A stretch of 64,000 nucleotides of DNA, taken from Pararge aegeria. Lineage: Eukaryota; Arthropoda; Insecta; Lepidoptera; Nymphalidae. The notes beneath the pieces were generated by a model, which saw only the letters and a list, made by a program, of their open reading frames with translations, had not been told where the DNA came from and did no database searches. Positions 22,931 through 34,730 of this stretch are shown here, piece after piece. The first letter of the stretch is position 1; the number at the start of each line of letters is the position of its first letter. The stretch covers positions 6,884,501 through 6,948,500 of the forward strand of contig NC_053190.1 of the NCBI RefSeq assembly GCF_905163445.1, written 5' to 3'. Both the position numbers and the translations under genes were made by a program.

Positions 22931-25900
22931 AAAACTTTTTTAAGTGCTAGTCAAGCCCTTACTTGAGTAGTAATATGGAGTCATTTATTCCAGCGAATAA
23001 TATTATCATAGTACCTAAGTATAGGTAAACAGTGTAAGTTTCACCAGGCTTCTACTGAATGGAACCTGCATGCACCAAATATAGAACCACCCTTTTGTTA
23101 ACCAGGATATTTAAGATTTGACTACAGTTTTCGTAAAATATAATTACTTAGGTACATTTTATTTCGGCTATGGTTGTATACGAGCTCAAGATGTTCTTAA
23201 TAAACAATATATTGGATGGATGCCTACTATATACTTAGTTCAGATAAACCAAGAGTTCTTTTTGTGCGTCGAAAAGTCCAGATAAAACAGTTGGTGACTA
23301 AAATAGATGGGTCCGCATTGGGGAACGACCTCACTGCAGCTGCTTACGCCATGTGCAGACTTACCGCATTTAAAGTAATCGTACTGAACTTTTACTATAC
23401 ATTTAACTGTTTTAGTTTGTTTTTTACTCACTTCAATCAAAATCAAAAAGTTTTATACCTGAGCTTACCGGATCGGAACGGAGCCTTAAACAGGCTGTGG
23501 AATACCGACAGACACACGCGACAAATCAATTTAAAGTTCCTATTGGTACAGCCACTTATTAAGAAAAAATTTACTACGAATTATTTAAATTGTGTATTAA
23601 AAAGCTGTCATAATAGCATTGTTTTATCTAAATCAGTTAACAGATGACTATAACCGGATAGTTTAAGCAGCTATTATTAAAAATTTACTATTAGATATTT
23701 ATTTTACTGAGAGTTCAGCAGTATATATATTTTATTAAGAATGTTCACAATTTGTTTTTAAATCTGAGTATCACCAGTTTTCTAAAACTGCGTTAACTCT
23801 AATAAAACCTAATCTCTTACGATTCGGGTTATTGCCGTACCATACCCGTCACGAAACCACATCCTGTAGCCTATAGTAGGTATATATAATACCAGGTAGG
23901 TAGGTATAATACCACAAAGGAAACGCCGAAAATAATTCCTCGTGATTAACGAATTATTGCTTTCGCGAGTAGAATGCTTTGAATCACAAAGAAACGTAAT
24001 ATAGGTCACTGATAAGCTTTTATTATAAGTTCTAATGTGCCTGCGTGCCGACTAACACGCATATTACATTACGAGCGGCCAGGATATCGTTAGGTAAGCT
24101 AATGGAAACTTTATTTGAATATTAAATGAGACTTTTATCTTAATTCATTTCTATTTAATTGACATTCCTAATCATTATCCTGACCTGATTGGTTACTACA
24201 GATAGTCACATATTTAATCAATGGGTTTCTGCGTATTAAATTAGTGATAAAAAAAAATCTATTGATAACACTGTAATAAAATACAATAAGCTCTAGGATG
24301 TGTCAAAGAAATATAAATACATAACTTTCATAAGGTGTTGCGATAATTAATTCAGGTGCCTGCTGGATAAGGACTGGACTAGCCTATTTTTCTTTGCTAG
24401 CAAATTGCTGTCGTTGCCGCGAGAAGCGATGCGCTTCCACAACAGTAGTCTTAGCACAAGATTTGCACGCTTGCAATCGAGGAGTTGTTTTAAAGTATCG
24501 AAATACTTGATCATCGGCGTAAAATGGATCTTATTTTCATTGGATTAATGATCTTATTTGCCTACAATTCGTTAACTCAGGAGTTTGTAAAACGAAATCA
24601 GAAGAACAGAATTTGCGACTATACAACGAGTAACATTAGATCTATGTTACTTTGACGATACAGAGTTTTATATGTGAAAACGAAACCTCGAATGCGAGCG
24701 AGCCAATCATGAAGGCGCAGTGTATAAAGTGTTTTGTTGTACAGTTATGCTACTTCTTTCTGGCAACTTCATGCCACCCACTTGATGTAATTTACGCATA
24801 TAAAGGGTACCAACAATGAATATTCTTGTGAAGAGTCGTTATTTCAGCACCTGATAACTCCCAGCACAGCTACGATTGTATTTGTAGTAGTGCAGTTGAG
24901 ACCAAAATTGTATCCCCCAGTAAAGGGTGATTTTAATCGCTAAGTAAAAAGAAGCGGAGCGAAGCGAAGCTCTCGCCACCGACTTCTATATTATTTACCT
25001 CACTAGTACGTCACCTATACTCTACTAAAACCCTTAAAGAGATTCAAATTGTTTTTGAAATTAGGGTAGTATTTAAACACTTTCTTCTAGCACTTTATTC
25101 ATCGCTTAGGATTTTATAGTCGCTCACAATTCAACCACTCAGTATTTCTTATCGCCCGGTTTGTTAATTCTTCGCAAGCAATATTCATCGTATAACGCAT
25201 AAGTTAAATGTTAACCTTGAAATACTTAGGTTGTAACTGTCAACTTCTGAAAATTGATCAAACACACTACCAACGGTCGTACGCGCGTCGTCGTTACCTA
25301 GAAGCTGCGGATCGACTTGCTAGGTTCTAGCGGGGTCATTGGCCTAACCGGTCTGACATGTGATGGGCGCCTTTTTGTACATTATATCTTAAGCCACTTC
25401 TTAATTATTCTAACTGCTTTATATCTATGCAATATGTTGTCTTGGTACACGTTAATATGAATAAAAAAGCAACACGGCTTATCAACTTTTTGCCTTGATT
25501 CCTCTTATCATTTTTTACCTAAATACTAAATGTCTTTTTTTGCTTTCGATTTGTAATTGGTATCTATCGTAATATTAGATCTGACGTCATGTTTCACCCC
25601 ATGTCAGAAGTGAGAAAACAAAGTGCGAACACAAAGAACAACATGGATTAAAAATAGATATCCATTAGCAACTATAGAGGGGTCCTGTGCTCATATCTTA
25701 TTTCAGTCGCCCCAGTTAGGTAGGTGAGGTACAATGTGCCAATTGCAATAAAACTCTTAACTTTCCCTAATATTTTTATTCCTACCAAATCACTAAATTA
25801 GTGATAGTATAGACTGACACTTGTGAGCACAAGTGAAATAAATCCAGTATTTTTTGACCGAGTTTTGCATACTTCTTTTTTCTTCTATTGCGAAGAAAAT

Positions 25901-26226
25901 AATCTAGGTATTAATTAATTAAATATCTATCTATTTAAAGAAATTTCTGCCATACCTTTGTATCGTATTTGTTTGATTATAAAAGAACTTTTAAGAGGAT
26001 TAAAAGTGGAAATATTTTTTATAACAAACTCTGTCTTTTAGCACAATGCTTTTCAAATTCATTCTCGTTTTCAACTAGCAAATTTTTATCAAAAATAGAA
26101 AAGAATGTTCTATTTTTGTTTATGTACCTACGTATACAGATTTCACTTAGGTTTCTGGGCTGCATTTGCATTGTTATTTCTCAATTCAGTAAACAGATTT
26201 TCTCATAAAAGGCTCATTAAAATTTG
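22931..26226. other. Repeat-poor block, no gene called
   Basis: The longest stretch without a recognised transposon. A 143-codon frame at 23216-23647 starts with ATG but reads as low-complexity AT-driven sequence without domains, and no splice or poly(A) arrangement supports it. A mixed-composition patch lies at 24360-24480. Confidence 0.4.
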
Positions 26227-26448
26227 CTTAGTTGCTGTGCCGCGTGGTTACGGCAGATGAGAAAACAGTTGTCACCAGCCCTCCTCTTCCCAAGGGTTTC
26301 ATACAAGGCGGAATATAACGTAGAACGGGCAGCGGCTTCGTGCTACTACTACTGCGATCACTAACCTGTCCACCTAACATGGTGAATATTAGCAAGCCCT
26401 CCAGTTGGGACCTTTACACCAGCAGTGGACTGTTATATGATTGATGGA
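26227..26448 (+). repeat. Dispersed repeat, family Z with RTE-like tail
   Basis: GTGCCGCGTGGTTACGGCAG, ACAGTTGTCACCAGCCCTCC, GGGCAGCGGCTTCGTGCTAC, TCCACCTAACATGGTGAATA and CAGCAGTGGACTGTTATATG occur in order. The plus-strand partner of 585-778. The final block matches RTE-type LINE tails. Confidence 0.7.
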
Positions 26449-27171
26449 TGTGTATATGTATACTAGGAGTGCATGCAGCGTGCAATGTAGATTTATCAAG
26501 TTTTCCGCATGGATATGTAAGAGAGTTATGAACGGGCTTAGTTATGTTTGCGTAAATTGTAAAACAAAAAAGGTTCTCAGGATTAGAGATTGCTTTGGTT
26601 CTAATCTTAAGAAATCTTTTTTCTAGTGCGTGTGAAAAATATACAATACAGTAAATTTAGATCACGAAATTTTTAACTGAATCCAAAAATTGTATAGAAG
26701 TAAGAATAGAAGTATATTTACTTCCTCGTATCATCTCTCTTACTTAACGCAAACTTTAGTGTTAGCATTATCTCAAACTACAGCGTTATTTTCTAAAAGA
26801 TTATAAATTTAAGTAGTTTCAACTACATCATACTCTTCGATTGGGAGAGGCCCATAGTCCAGCAGTGGTTTGTTACAGGCTATTACAGAACTACATCATT
26901 TCATTATTAAATTATTACTTCAATTATCTTTTGAATTTCACCTCAATGAACTGAACTGAAAACTCTCGTATAAATTAAAAGAAAACCCATTTCTTGTCAA
27001 TAGTTCTCCAATACTTGGTCTACAAACAACAACAACGCGAACATTTATGCGTTATTCTACACAATATACCTCGACACACCTCGTTGCATCGTCCACCCGT
27101 GATATAACCTCACTATCAGGGATCCTTGAGTTGCAGCGAGATTGTAAAATAGCTAATTTTCTTATTCAAGA
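26449..27171. repeat. Mostly no feature; RTE-like tail at 26842-26885
   Basis: GGGAGAGGCCCATAGTCCAG then CAGTGGTTTGTTACAGGC is a degraded RTE-like tail. The rest of the interval is AT-rich and unassigned. Confidence 0.45.
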
Positions 27172-27470
27172 ATCATCATCATCATCATGATATCAACCCA
27201 TTACCGGCCCGCTACGGGGCACGGATCACCCACAATGAGAAGGGGTTAAGGCCGTAGTCCACTACGCTGGCCCAGTGCGGATTAGTGGACTCCACACACC
27301 TTTGAGAACTCTCAGGCATGCAGGTTTCCTCACGATGTTCTCCTTCACCGTAAAAGCAAGTTATATATTAATAAATTATAAAACGCACATAACTTAGAAA
27401 AGTTTGACGTGTGAGCTGGAAATCGAACTCGGCCCCAAGAAAGCGAAGTCGAGCTCCTAACCTCTTGTTC
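27172..27470 (-). mobile_element. SINE-B, near full length (reverse)
   Basis: The tail lies at the left as ATCATCATCATCATCATG. Then follow GGGGTTAAGGCCGTAGTCCA, GGCCCAGTGCGGATTAGTGG, GGCATGCAGGTTTCCTCACG, TTCTCCTTCACCG and the head TGGAAATCGAACTCGGCCCC (B box in reverse). Confidence 0.85.
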
Positions 27471-27676
27471 AAGAATAGGTCTATCAAGTACTATAAAGAT
27501 TTTACGAAACAAATTTGTTGATATATATACAAGAGCATTCTTTTTTTTTCAGAGCATGCCAGTCATTCAATACTCGCCAGTTTAATTAAATTATTAGTAA
27601 TAGGTATAGATTGATATATATTAATTGTATCAGCATCAAGAACGAATTGTATTCAGTCATTTATACGATTTTTTTT

Positions 27677-27735
27677 TTAAATAAATATACTACGACAATA
27701 CAAACATCGCCAAAGTAAGCGTATCTTGTGTGTGT
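27677..27735 (-). mobile_element. SINE-A 3 prime remnant
   Basis: TACGACAATACAAACATCGC and AAAGTAAGCGTATCTTGTG correspond in reverse to the SINE-A end (CGATGTGTGTATTGTCGTA; CACAAGCTGCGCTTACTTT) seen at 50180-50235, with a short internal deletion. Confidence 0.65.
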
Positions 27736-28231
27736 AATTCGAATGCACCATTATTTTTATTACCTACTTAATTTATTCTAAAAGGCGGATTTCCACCATA
27801 ACCGTAACAACAAACGTTAACCCTATTTACACTAAGGTAAGCCAAGGGTGACATTTATTGGATTGGGCGCAATTGCTATCGTCGTCACTCATCATAATAA
27901 CGTAGAGTTTATATCTAAGTTCATGATAATTACAAACCTAGTGTTTGTATACCTATGCCGAGTTTTTTTTTAAAGACAATAATTTTTCTTAACGCACTAA
28001 ATATTGATTCAGTTCAGATTCAAGTGCCCACCTGTACCCACAATAATCGTGGAAATTCTTGAGTCATTCAACTTACCATTCTTTTTAAAAATCGAAATTC
28101 AATAATTTAATTTAAATTCGTTGAACAGTTTAAACTTCAATGAACATTTATCACAAACAAACTTTGTAACTTTAGTCATATGTTGTGTTTTTTTCCACGG
28201 ATTTTTATTTCATGAAAGCCAGTAAAAGAAA
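27736..28231. other. No feature seen
   Basis: AT-rich, no repeat or coding frame recognised. Confidence 0.4.
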
Positions 28232-28508
28232 CTGGCTGTTGTCCGCGACTTTATTTTCCCGGGATGAAAAATATCCGGCCGGAAAATGGACGTTTCCAGG
28301 ATACCAACTATTTATATCCATAATTTGAGCACGACAAGTTAAGCGGTTAAGATGGCAGAGGTGACAAATATTATAGGTACTATGTCCAGGATACAAGATA
28401 TACTCGTATGTGTGCCAAATTTCTCCTAGATCGGTTCAACGGTTGAGCCGAACATAGGTAACAGAAAAACAGGCACACTTTCGCATCAATGATTAATATT
28501 AGTATCGA
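28232..28508 (-). mobile_element. Helitron-like element, short
   Basis: The minus strand opens TCGATACTAATATTAATCAT then GATGCGAAAGTGTG, and ends AAAGTCGCGGACAACAGCCAG followed by T. Compared with the usual GCGGGCAACAGCTAGT ending, the final CTAG is mutated to CCAG. Inside are GAACCGATCTAGGAG and GGATAT..CATCCCGGGAAAATAA blocks typical of the lepidopteran family. About 277 bp, non-coding. Confidence 0.6.
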
Positions 28509-28624
28509 TGTGACAAAATTGGAAGGGGAAAGAAATTAAGCATCAATGTGTAATTTATAATAATTATATGTGTAGTATTAGAATTTATAACATGCAGTAG
28601 TTTGATTTTTTTTTTTATTTAGGT

Positions 28625-28826
28625 GTAAATTCTTATTGCCGCACCAACCCGTTCCTTATAACAACTACTTTCGCCAAAGGTTGTCTGGGAGAGATCGCTT
28701 TAGCGATAAGACCGCCTTTGCAAACTAAACAACAACAACTTAAACTTGTTTTTTTTTTATCTTTTGTGTTTCTCTTTGTATTTTGTTTTTGTGTGTGCAA
28801 TAAAGAATTTAATAATAATAATTATT
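28625..28826 (+). mobile_element. LINE 3 prime tail, family T
   Basis: GAGAGATCGCTTTAGCGATA, AGACCGCCTTTGCA, TTTGTGTTTCTCTTTGTATT, TGTGTGCAATAAAGAATTTA and an (AATAAT)n end. CAATAAA acts as the probable polyadenylation signal. This is the clearest plus-strand copy of the tail also found at 14070 and 48556. Confidence 0.7.
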
Positions 28827-29379
28827 ATTATTATTAGCCAAATATTGTTTAATCTCATAGTTTCAGTTTGAATACAACTTAACAAACGATTTACAAAGTT
28901 ATAAACAAAATCATCTGTAATTATATACTTACTCGTAGGAATGTAAATACTTACCTACCAAGTTCAATAAGAAAATGTGGTAGGTACCTACTAACCGACA
29001 CGGTTGAGAGCGTAGGCGGCGCCTGTTGTGCTTGCCGAGCTCCCTACGTTGAATCGAAATGAATGACACAGACAATTTTTTCGTTTAATTATTTAATTTC
29101 CCTCATATATCCATCACAGTGTAATCCTACAAATGTTTAGTTTATCCAATGACAATTAAAGACGTCTGGGTAAAAAATATGTTATGAGAATACAGACTAA
29201 AAAAAACTCTTCTTTGCAGTTTGTAAGTAGGTACCCTTAATTGGAAGTCAGACATAGGCGATAGTGTCGGTTTTTTTGTAATTACTTCGTATAGGCGACT
29301 CTTAAAACTATTTGGTCAGATGTGTTCACAATCATGCCTAATTTATTTAATGCAGCAAAAATTATAATAATATAATAAT
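28827..29379. other. No feature seen
   Basis: AT-rich sequence with TAGGTACCTA words but no recognised element. Confidence 0.4.
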
Positions 29380-29605
29380 ATAATATAATAATAATAAATA
29401 TATAACGAATACATGCATCGCTATCTAGCCCTAAAGTAAGCGTAGCTTGTGTTATGGGTACTAAGATAAGTGATGAATATTTTTTGAATAATATACATAA
29501 TAAATACGTGTTCATCAAACGAACATTTTCCAGTTGTGGAAATCGAACCCTCGGCCTTGGACAAAGAAAGCAGGGTCACTGCCCACTGCGCTAATCGGCC
29601 AGCCG
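29380..29605 (-). mobile_element. SINE-A, near full length (reverse)
   Basis: Minus-strand order: head GTGGGCAGTGACCCTGCTTT, B box region GGTTCGATTTCCACAACTGG, then AAAATGTTCGTTTG, TACCCATAACACAAGCTACG and GGGCTAGATAGCGATGCATG. Same family as 49995-50253; the A box is damaged (TAGCGCAGTGG). Confidence 0.85.
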
Positions 29606-29764
29606 ACAGTAAGTTAACAATATAACGAAATTTTGATGGGACTGATATTTTGTTAGTAAGAAGGGGGATTCTTTAAGATATAAAAGCATTATCTACTTCA
29701 ATTTTAGGCAAAGTGGTACGAAAATCACTGGGTGCATACCTATATTCTACATATATATACCTCC

Positions 29765-29815
29765 ACAATTTTTTTAAAGGCTGCTCTATCGCTTAAAATC
29801 GCAGCCGCCAATAAA
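29765..29815 (-). mobile_element. LINE tail family T, fragment
   Basis: The minus strand reads GGCGGCTGCGATTTTAAGCG then ATAGAGCAGCC, a permuted and degraded version of the GATCGCTTTAAGCGATA..GGCCGCC block. Confidence 0.4.
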
Positions 29816-31043
29816 ATTTATAATAAATTGCGGCGCCATGGAAGTGCATAAAATTAGATAACGTTATTAAAGTTGCAACATTTTTCAACTAATAAATATA
29901 AAATATTAATTACTCTACTGGGATGGAAGCACATTCATAAATACGCAAATCCAAATAAATTAAAATGAATTTAAAGTCAGCCAACTGAGACAGAATTTAG
30001 CATTAAGTATTGAGTGTACTCCCATCTGCACTGCAACTCTTCTGAAGTTGAATTATTAACTTCCTGCCTAGTTTTCAAGCAGAAACAAAGTAGGAATAAT
30101 ATGATAAGTAGTTATAATTAACTTAGTTTTAATATGCATCTTGTTGATTTGAGATTTCATCTTCTTTATTACATGAACCATAACTTAATTCCGACCGTTT
30201 CAGAGAAGAAATGCAGAAAGAAAGCAGGTAACAGCCCCTTAATAAATAAGGGGCTGTTACCGAATTGTATTACTTTACTTATGCATTTTGGTTGGATATG
30301 AAGGTTTAAAATTTATTATTTCATAAACACATCTTTCGTTCAACCATCCATCCAGAGTTGGTTTCCTCCTGTGATCTTACATCTTCAATAAATCTGTTCC
30401 TTTCATTAAATCTCTGACACTTGGCATTTTTTTTCATAATTTGGTAATTTTGTTTTGTTTTGTATAACTATCCTAGTACAGAAGTTCGTCACATTTATTG
30501 GCTGCATTTGTACACGCATGTCGAGTGACTGGTTTTATTTTATTGGTTGTTGTTCTTATTGTTCTGACATGATCTGTTCGGTGTGCTATAGAAACAAATT
30601 AAAAAAAGGAGTTATAATTCACATTGTACAGTTCTAATATTATATGTGTGCAAGTACCCACCTTATAAAGGCAACGCCTTTTGAAGTGTTAGTGGTAGAT
30701 CCAAAAAATCTGGGTCACATGAACATTTCGTACCAGCTTGCGCTTCAGAGTTCAGGCCGTAGAAAACTTCGTATTATTTGTTAGCGTTGACTTTGTAGAA
30801 ATAAATAGTTCTTGTGTTCTTATATTATGACTTCGAAATGCTTTGTTTTTGAACCTCAATAATCTGCAACTTACTACTTATACCCATATGTTTATCAAAT
30901 ACGCCGTAAACATGTACTAAGATAATAGAAATACGTACTGTACGTACCTACGTATAATAATTGACGGCACTAAGCATATGACTTATGAAGCATGCCGTTG
31001 CCACCCTGTGACCATCAGCCGTAGACGTACGAATTTCAAAAAA
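29816..31043. other. No gene seen apart from a hairpin
   Basis: AT-rich; contains the perfect hairpin at 30227-30261 described separately. A 60-codon frame at 30455-30637 has no family features. Confidence 0.4.
30227..30261. repeat. Perfect hairpin, 15 bp arms, 5 nt loop
   Basis: GGTAACAGCCCCTTA (30227-30241), loop ATAAA, and exact complement TAAGGGGCTGTTACC (30247-30261). GC-containing arms make chance less likely than for AT-only palindromes. Confidence 0.9.
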
Positions 31044-31115
31044 ACCAAAATTCAAAATTCATTTATTTCAAGCCCAATTTACAAGCACTTTTGAAACGTC
31101 AAGTCAGTCTGTTTG
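31044..31115 (-). mobile_element. LINE C 3 prime end (reverse)
   Basis: AAATTCATTTATTTCAAGCC, then CACTTTTGAAACGTCAAGTC, AGTCTGTTTGTAG. This is the reverse of the last 75 bp of the LINE C copy at 36085-36170. Confidence 0.7.
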
Positions 31116-31199
31116 TAGCAGATTGCACTTTTTCAACATCATACTACACGTTGATAATGAAAGAACGTACGAATGTGATAAGCATTATGTGCATTTAAT

Positions 31200-31490
31200 T
31201 ACATCACGCCCTTCAGACCAGAACACAGCAAAGCTGCTTGACGGCAGAACTTCCTTGAATGACAAGGCTGCTTAAAAGCATCCGGCACCTCTCACAAGAT
31301 ATGAATAGAATGTAAATAGTTGATGTTGGAAAAGAGCAACTGCAGAGTTTCTTGCAGGCTTCTTCTCGGTAGAATTGTCCTTCCGAACCTGTGGTAGAGC
31401 TAAATACCAACCGACAGATTCGATGTTTCAAAAGTGATAGAGTAAGTGTTCTAGACATAAATCAATTTTGAATTTCGAATTTTCGAGCTC
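31200..31490 (+). mobile_element. LINE C 3 prime region
   Basis: CCTTGAATGACAAGGCTGCT, AAAGCATCCGGCACCTCTC, TTGATGTTGGAAAAGAGCAA, GTTTCTTGCAGGCTTCTTCT, CGGTAGAATTGTCC follow the order seen at 35890-36130. The coding end is present only as a fragment with stops. Confidence 0.75.
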
Positions 31491-31837
31491 TGTCAAATAT
31501 ATTTAATAAATTTGTACACTACAAGAGGGAAGACTGAAAGCGGTTGAAAGACGGGCTTTCAACGCGTGGGAGCATGTTTGGACAATTCATTTACATTTCT
31601 CATCTGTGGTCTGGACCGTGAATGCCTATGGAATCTGTGGTTTTGGTGGGTCTGTGGTCGTAAAGAACTAATGTCATTTTTTGTGTTGAGTCATATTTTT
31701 TAAGACGTTGAGTTAAATAAAACTAAGTCATGGAATACAAACAGCAATTATAATAATCGGAGGAGAATTCTACAGTATAGTAAATAGGGTAGATACCTAT
31801 AGAGCTATCTACACGATTTTAATCGTAGTAGACTGAT

Positions 31838-32043
31838 CAACACATCGACCTTTTATCGGCCCACTAAATAAATTGCATTGGTCTCCTCCCACAAGGGTTT
31901 AGGCCGTAGTCCACTCCACCAAGCTGGCCCATTGCGGATTTGTGGACTTCATGATTTTGAGAACATTATGTAGACCTTAGGGATTCGAATTCGGCCCCCC
32001 CAAAGTTGGAACCGGAGTTGGAACTACTGTGCTATCACCGTTT
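31838..32043 (-). mobile_element. SINE-B, internally deleted (reverse)
   Basis: GGGTTTAGGCCGTAGTCCAC, AGCTGGCCCATTGCGGATTT, TGAGAACATTATG, then directly GGATTCGAATTCGGCCCCCC. About 80 bp between the middle and the head found in intact copies are missing. Confidence 0.8.
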
Positions 32044-32352
32044 AATAGTAGACTGATAGTAAGTTCTGATTTATTTAACGTAGTGGGCGTTACTCCTTAA
32101 GGTTAACTTAAATATTAATTTGGCCCGTACCATAAACATGGTCATTATTGTTATTGTAATAAGTCAATTTGCATTTAAAAGGAAGTTCGTCTCGAATACC
32201 TATTCATTCATCTCTGCTAATACCTACGTGGGTACCGTAGATTAACATAAATTACGTAGAAAGCAATCGGGGTCAAGGCTTTCTTTGTCATTAATGACGT
32301 AAGCGTAAACATGGCAGGGAAAATCAATAGTTATAAATACACTTATAAAGCA

Positions 32353-32470
32353 CTAGCTGTGCCTCGCGGTAGTGCCCGCGTTTTAAGTAGTAGTAAAGCT
32401 TTTTGTGACAAAGCTTCTCCGGGGAATTAAGTACTACCACCGAAACTACGAACACAAACGTTCGGAACGG
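32353..32470 (-). mobile_element. Helitron-like 3 prime end
   Basis: The minus strand ends GCGAGGCACAGCTAG followed by T, with CGCGGGCACTACCGCG just upstream as a partial hairpin. This fits a CTRR terminus with host T. Confidence 0.5.
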
Positions 32471-32970
32471 AACACTCAACAGATGCACGCACCGTTTACG
32501 CACGCATTTGTTTAGTCCGTCAATTAATTAAGAAAAAAAAAACAGACTACGTATGCCCCATTTTATCAATTGTGATTTAACCTTGCCATATATATTTGTC
32601 TTTGAAAACTTTTTACAGGTAAGCTTTAGAACTTTTGTATGGAAACCTTTCATACTATTTCTCTCGTCCGTTTTTTCGCCGAGTTTCGTTGCAAAATTGG
32701 TCTCTACGAAAAGAGTTTTTATTCTAACGCTATAATATAAAGTCTATTTCCTCCCTGAAGTTTATTCTAAATATTGGTATTCGAATGTTTGAAATTGGAA
32801 GAGTAGGTTCGAAGACTACCTCCTACATCCAAACTCACAAACATAAACTTTACGCCTTTTTATCATGAAGTATTTTTATAAGATTTAATAATAATGTGAA
32901 TACTTATCTACAGTAACTTAAGAGATGCATTTTAATAAAATATTCTTATGTGGTGTTAATAAAATGACTT
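32471..32970. other. No feature seen
   Basis: AT-rich; short open frame 32553-32735 is featureless. Confidence 0.4.
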
Positions 32971-33190
32971 TGGCAGCGCAGTGAGCGCTATAATTTTAAG
33001 TGGGTCCGAACAAAAGGTCCCGGGTTCGAACTCTGGCAGGGGAAATTTAGAAATTTATCATTTCAGATTTTCTCTGTTACGCCTAGAAAACGATGAGGGG
33101 TTTAATATAACCTCCATATAACCCCCCTAACAAGTAAGCCCGCTACCATCTTAGACAGTCAAGGGCTAACTTGTATAGGAGTTTTTTTTT
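32971..33190 (+). mobile_element. tRNA-headed SINE with family 3 tail
   Basis: The head reads TGGCAGCGCAGTGAGCGC with a B box GGGTTCGAACTC. After about 50 bp, GGGGTTTAATATAACC, AACAAGTAAGCCCGCTACCA, TCTTAGAC and GTCAAGGGCTAACTTGTA give the family 3 tail and a final T/A-poor end. A tRNA head joined to a LINE-like tail is the classic SINE architecture. Confidence 0.7.
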
Positions 33191-33224
33191 TACACAAACA
33201 ACATGGAAATCCCTACAAAAACCA

Positions 33225-33420
33225 AGAAACACCAACTAACCATCCCTTTAGATTTCCGAAAGAAAAAGTACCCTGTGTTATTATATATCATCCTGTTTCA
33301 CTACTCTTTAAATCGGTTTAACTGTTTTTGAGATTATTTGGGACAAACAGACCGACAAGACAATTTAAAACTTATTTCGTAAGAAGCTGTTACACTTCGC
33401 TTAGCTGTTTTGACACTACA
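33225..33420 (+). mobile_element. Helitron-like internal fragment
   Basis: Contains TTTAAATCGGTTTAACTGTT and GACAAACAGACCGACAAGAC, blocks typical of lepidopteran Helitron-like elements; no terminus is recognisable. Confidence 0.35.
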
Positions 33421-34396
33421 ACATTATTTATCTATATACATAGCTCTTAAATATACCCAAAGTGAGTTGAGTTGCTGTACATTTGGCGGTGGTCACTTGA
33501 TAAATTTGATTTCCTAACTACGAGTTGAACCGAAGGCGGCCACACCCGAGACGTCACCGACATTTCCACGGGGTATAATTTGGCGAATTTAGAACACCGG
33601 AATGTATATTTTATAAAGTAATTTTAAAATAAAATAATAATTGTATCTTAAATACCAATGGCCTTCTTAATTTTCTATTTTTGTCATAAGTAATTGAACA
33701 TTAAAAAAAAAGACAATGTATAGTGAAACGGTTGCGCAAGTTAGGGGATAAAAGTATAGATGTAGGCATAAACACTGGTAACTCAATAATTTACAAATAT
33801 TGGGCCTTACAAAACACCACTTACAAATATACAAACTACCTATAATCGTTCTAAAGGATAATACCTAATATTGACTATTTTTAAGTGGCCTTTTGTAATA
33901 TCAAAATTTCGTCTTCTTTCCGGCATAGCTTGGGTACGTACTATCTTTTAAGATAGCCGCTTTGATGAGTGGTACAAATAAATATATGCTAGACTTAGCT
34001 AACATTCGCGTTAAGTACTAGTTCTTATTAATGTACCTACTTACTTTCCTTGACTTACTAGGACTACATAAAACTGTTGTTTGAATACTAAGCTATTCTT
34101 ATACTCAACTTTACATGAGGTTACAGTATACCTACAAGCTTTGACAATCATCTGAGAAAACCAAAAGAATGTGTGATAGAGGTCAATTAATACAAAATTT
34201 AATTGGTATGGTGACATCTGAATATCTGAAGCAACACAAGCGTGCCCTTCGCCCTACCCAGTAGTACCTAAATAACGCAATAGGTTATTTATATTATACA
34301 AGATTCTCTACAGGCCTAAAGAGAATCTCGATTTAATGATATAGATGATAATAAACTGTATTTTAAAAGCCTCAAGCTTCAACTCCTAATATGTAC
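33421..34396. other. No feature seen
   Basis: AT-rich DNA without recognised repeats or coding frames. Confidence 0.4.
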
Positions 34397-34440
34397 AAAA
34401 CTTGAAAGACTATATACTATACTATAGTCTTTCAAGTTTT
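34397..34440. repeat. Perfect hairpin, 18 bp arms, 8 nt loop
   Basis: AAAACTTGAAAGACTATA (34397-34414) and its exact complement (34423-34440) enclose TACTATAC. Confidence 0.9.
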
Positions 34441-34559
34441 AACTATATATATAGTATTTTTTAATAGAATTCTATATAAGAAATACCTAACACTTTTTAT
34501 ACAAAAAACACAAATTTTGTAAGAATGAAATTAATATCGCCCTCAGGTTTTATTATATA

Positions 34560-34730
34560 GTCTATGTAGGTGTTACCCAATCACGCCAGAACGCCTGGAC
34601 AGATTTGGATGAAAATTGGCACAAAGATATCATATTATTATTATTTGTAATAGCATATAGTTTTGGTTTACGTGGGATTTGTAAGTTGTAAAAATCCTAA
34701 TAAACGCAAGCAGTAGTTAACTATACCTAT
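34560..34730 (+). mobile_element. Helitron-like fragment
   Basis: GTGTTACCCAATCACGCCAG, AACGCCTGGACAGATTTGGA, TGAAAATTGGCACAAAGATA and a degraded GCAAGCAGTAGT end correspond to the usual body and GCGGGCAACAGCTAGT ending of such elements. Confidence 0.5.

Noticed and set aside
23216..23647. 143-codon plus-strand frame
   Set aside because: No recognisable domain, biased composition, no supporting gene structure.
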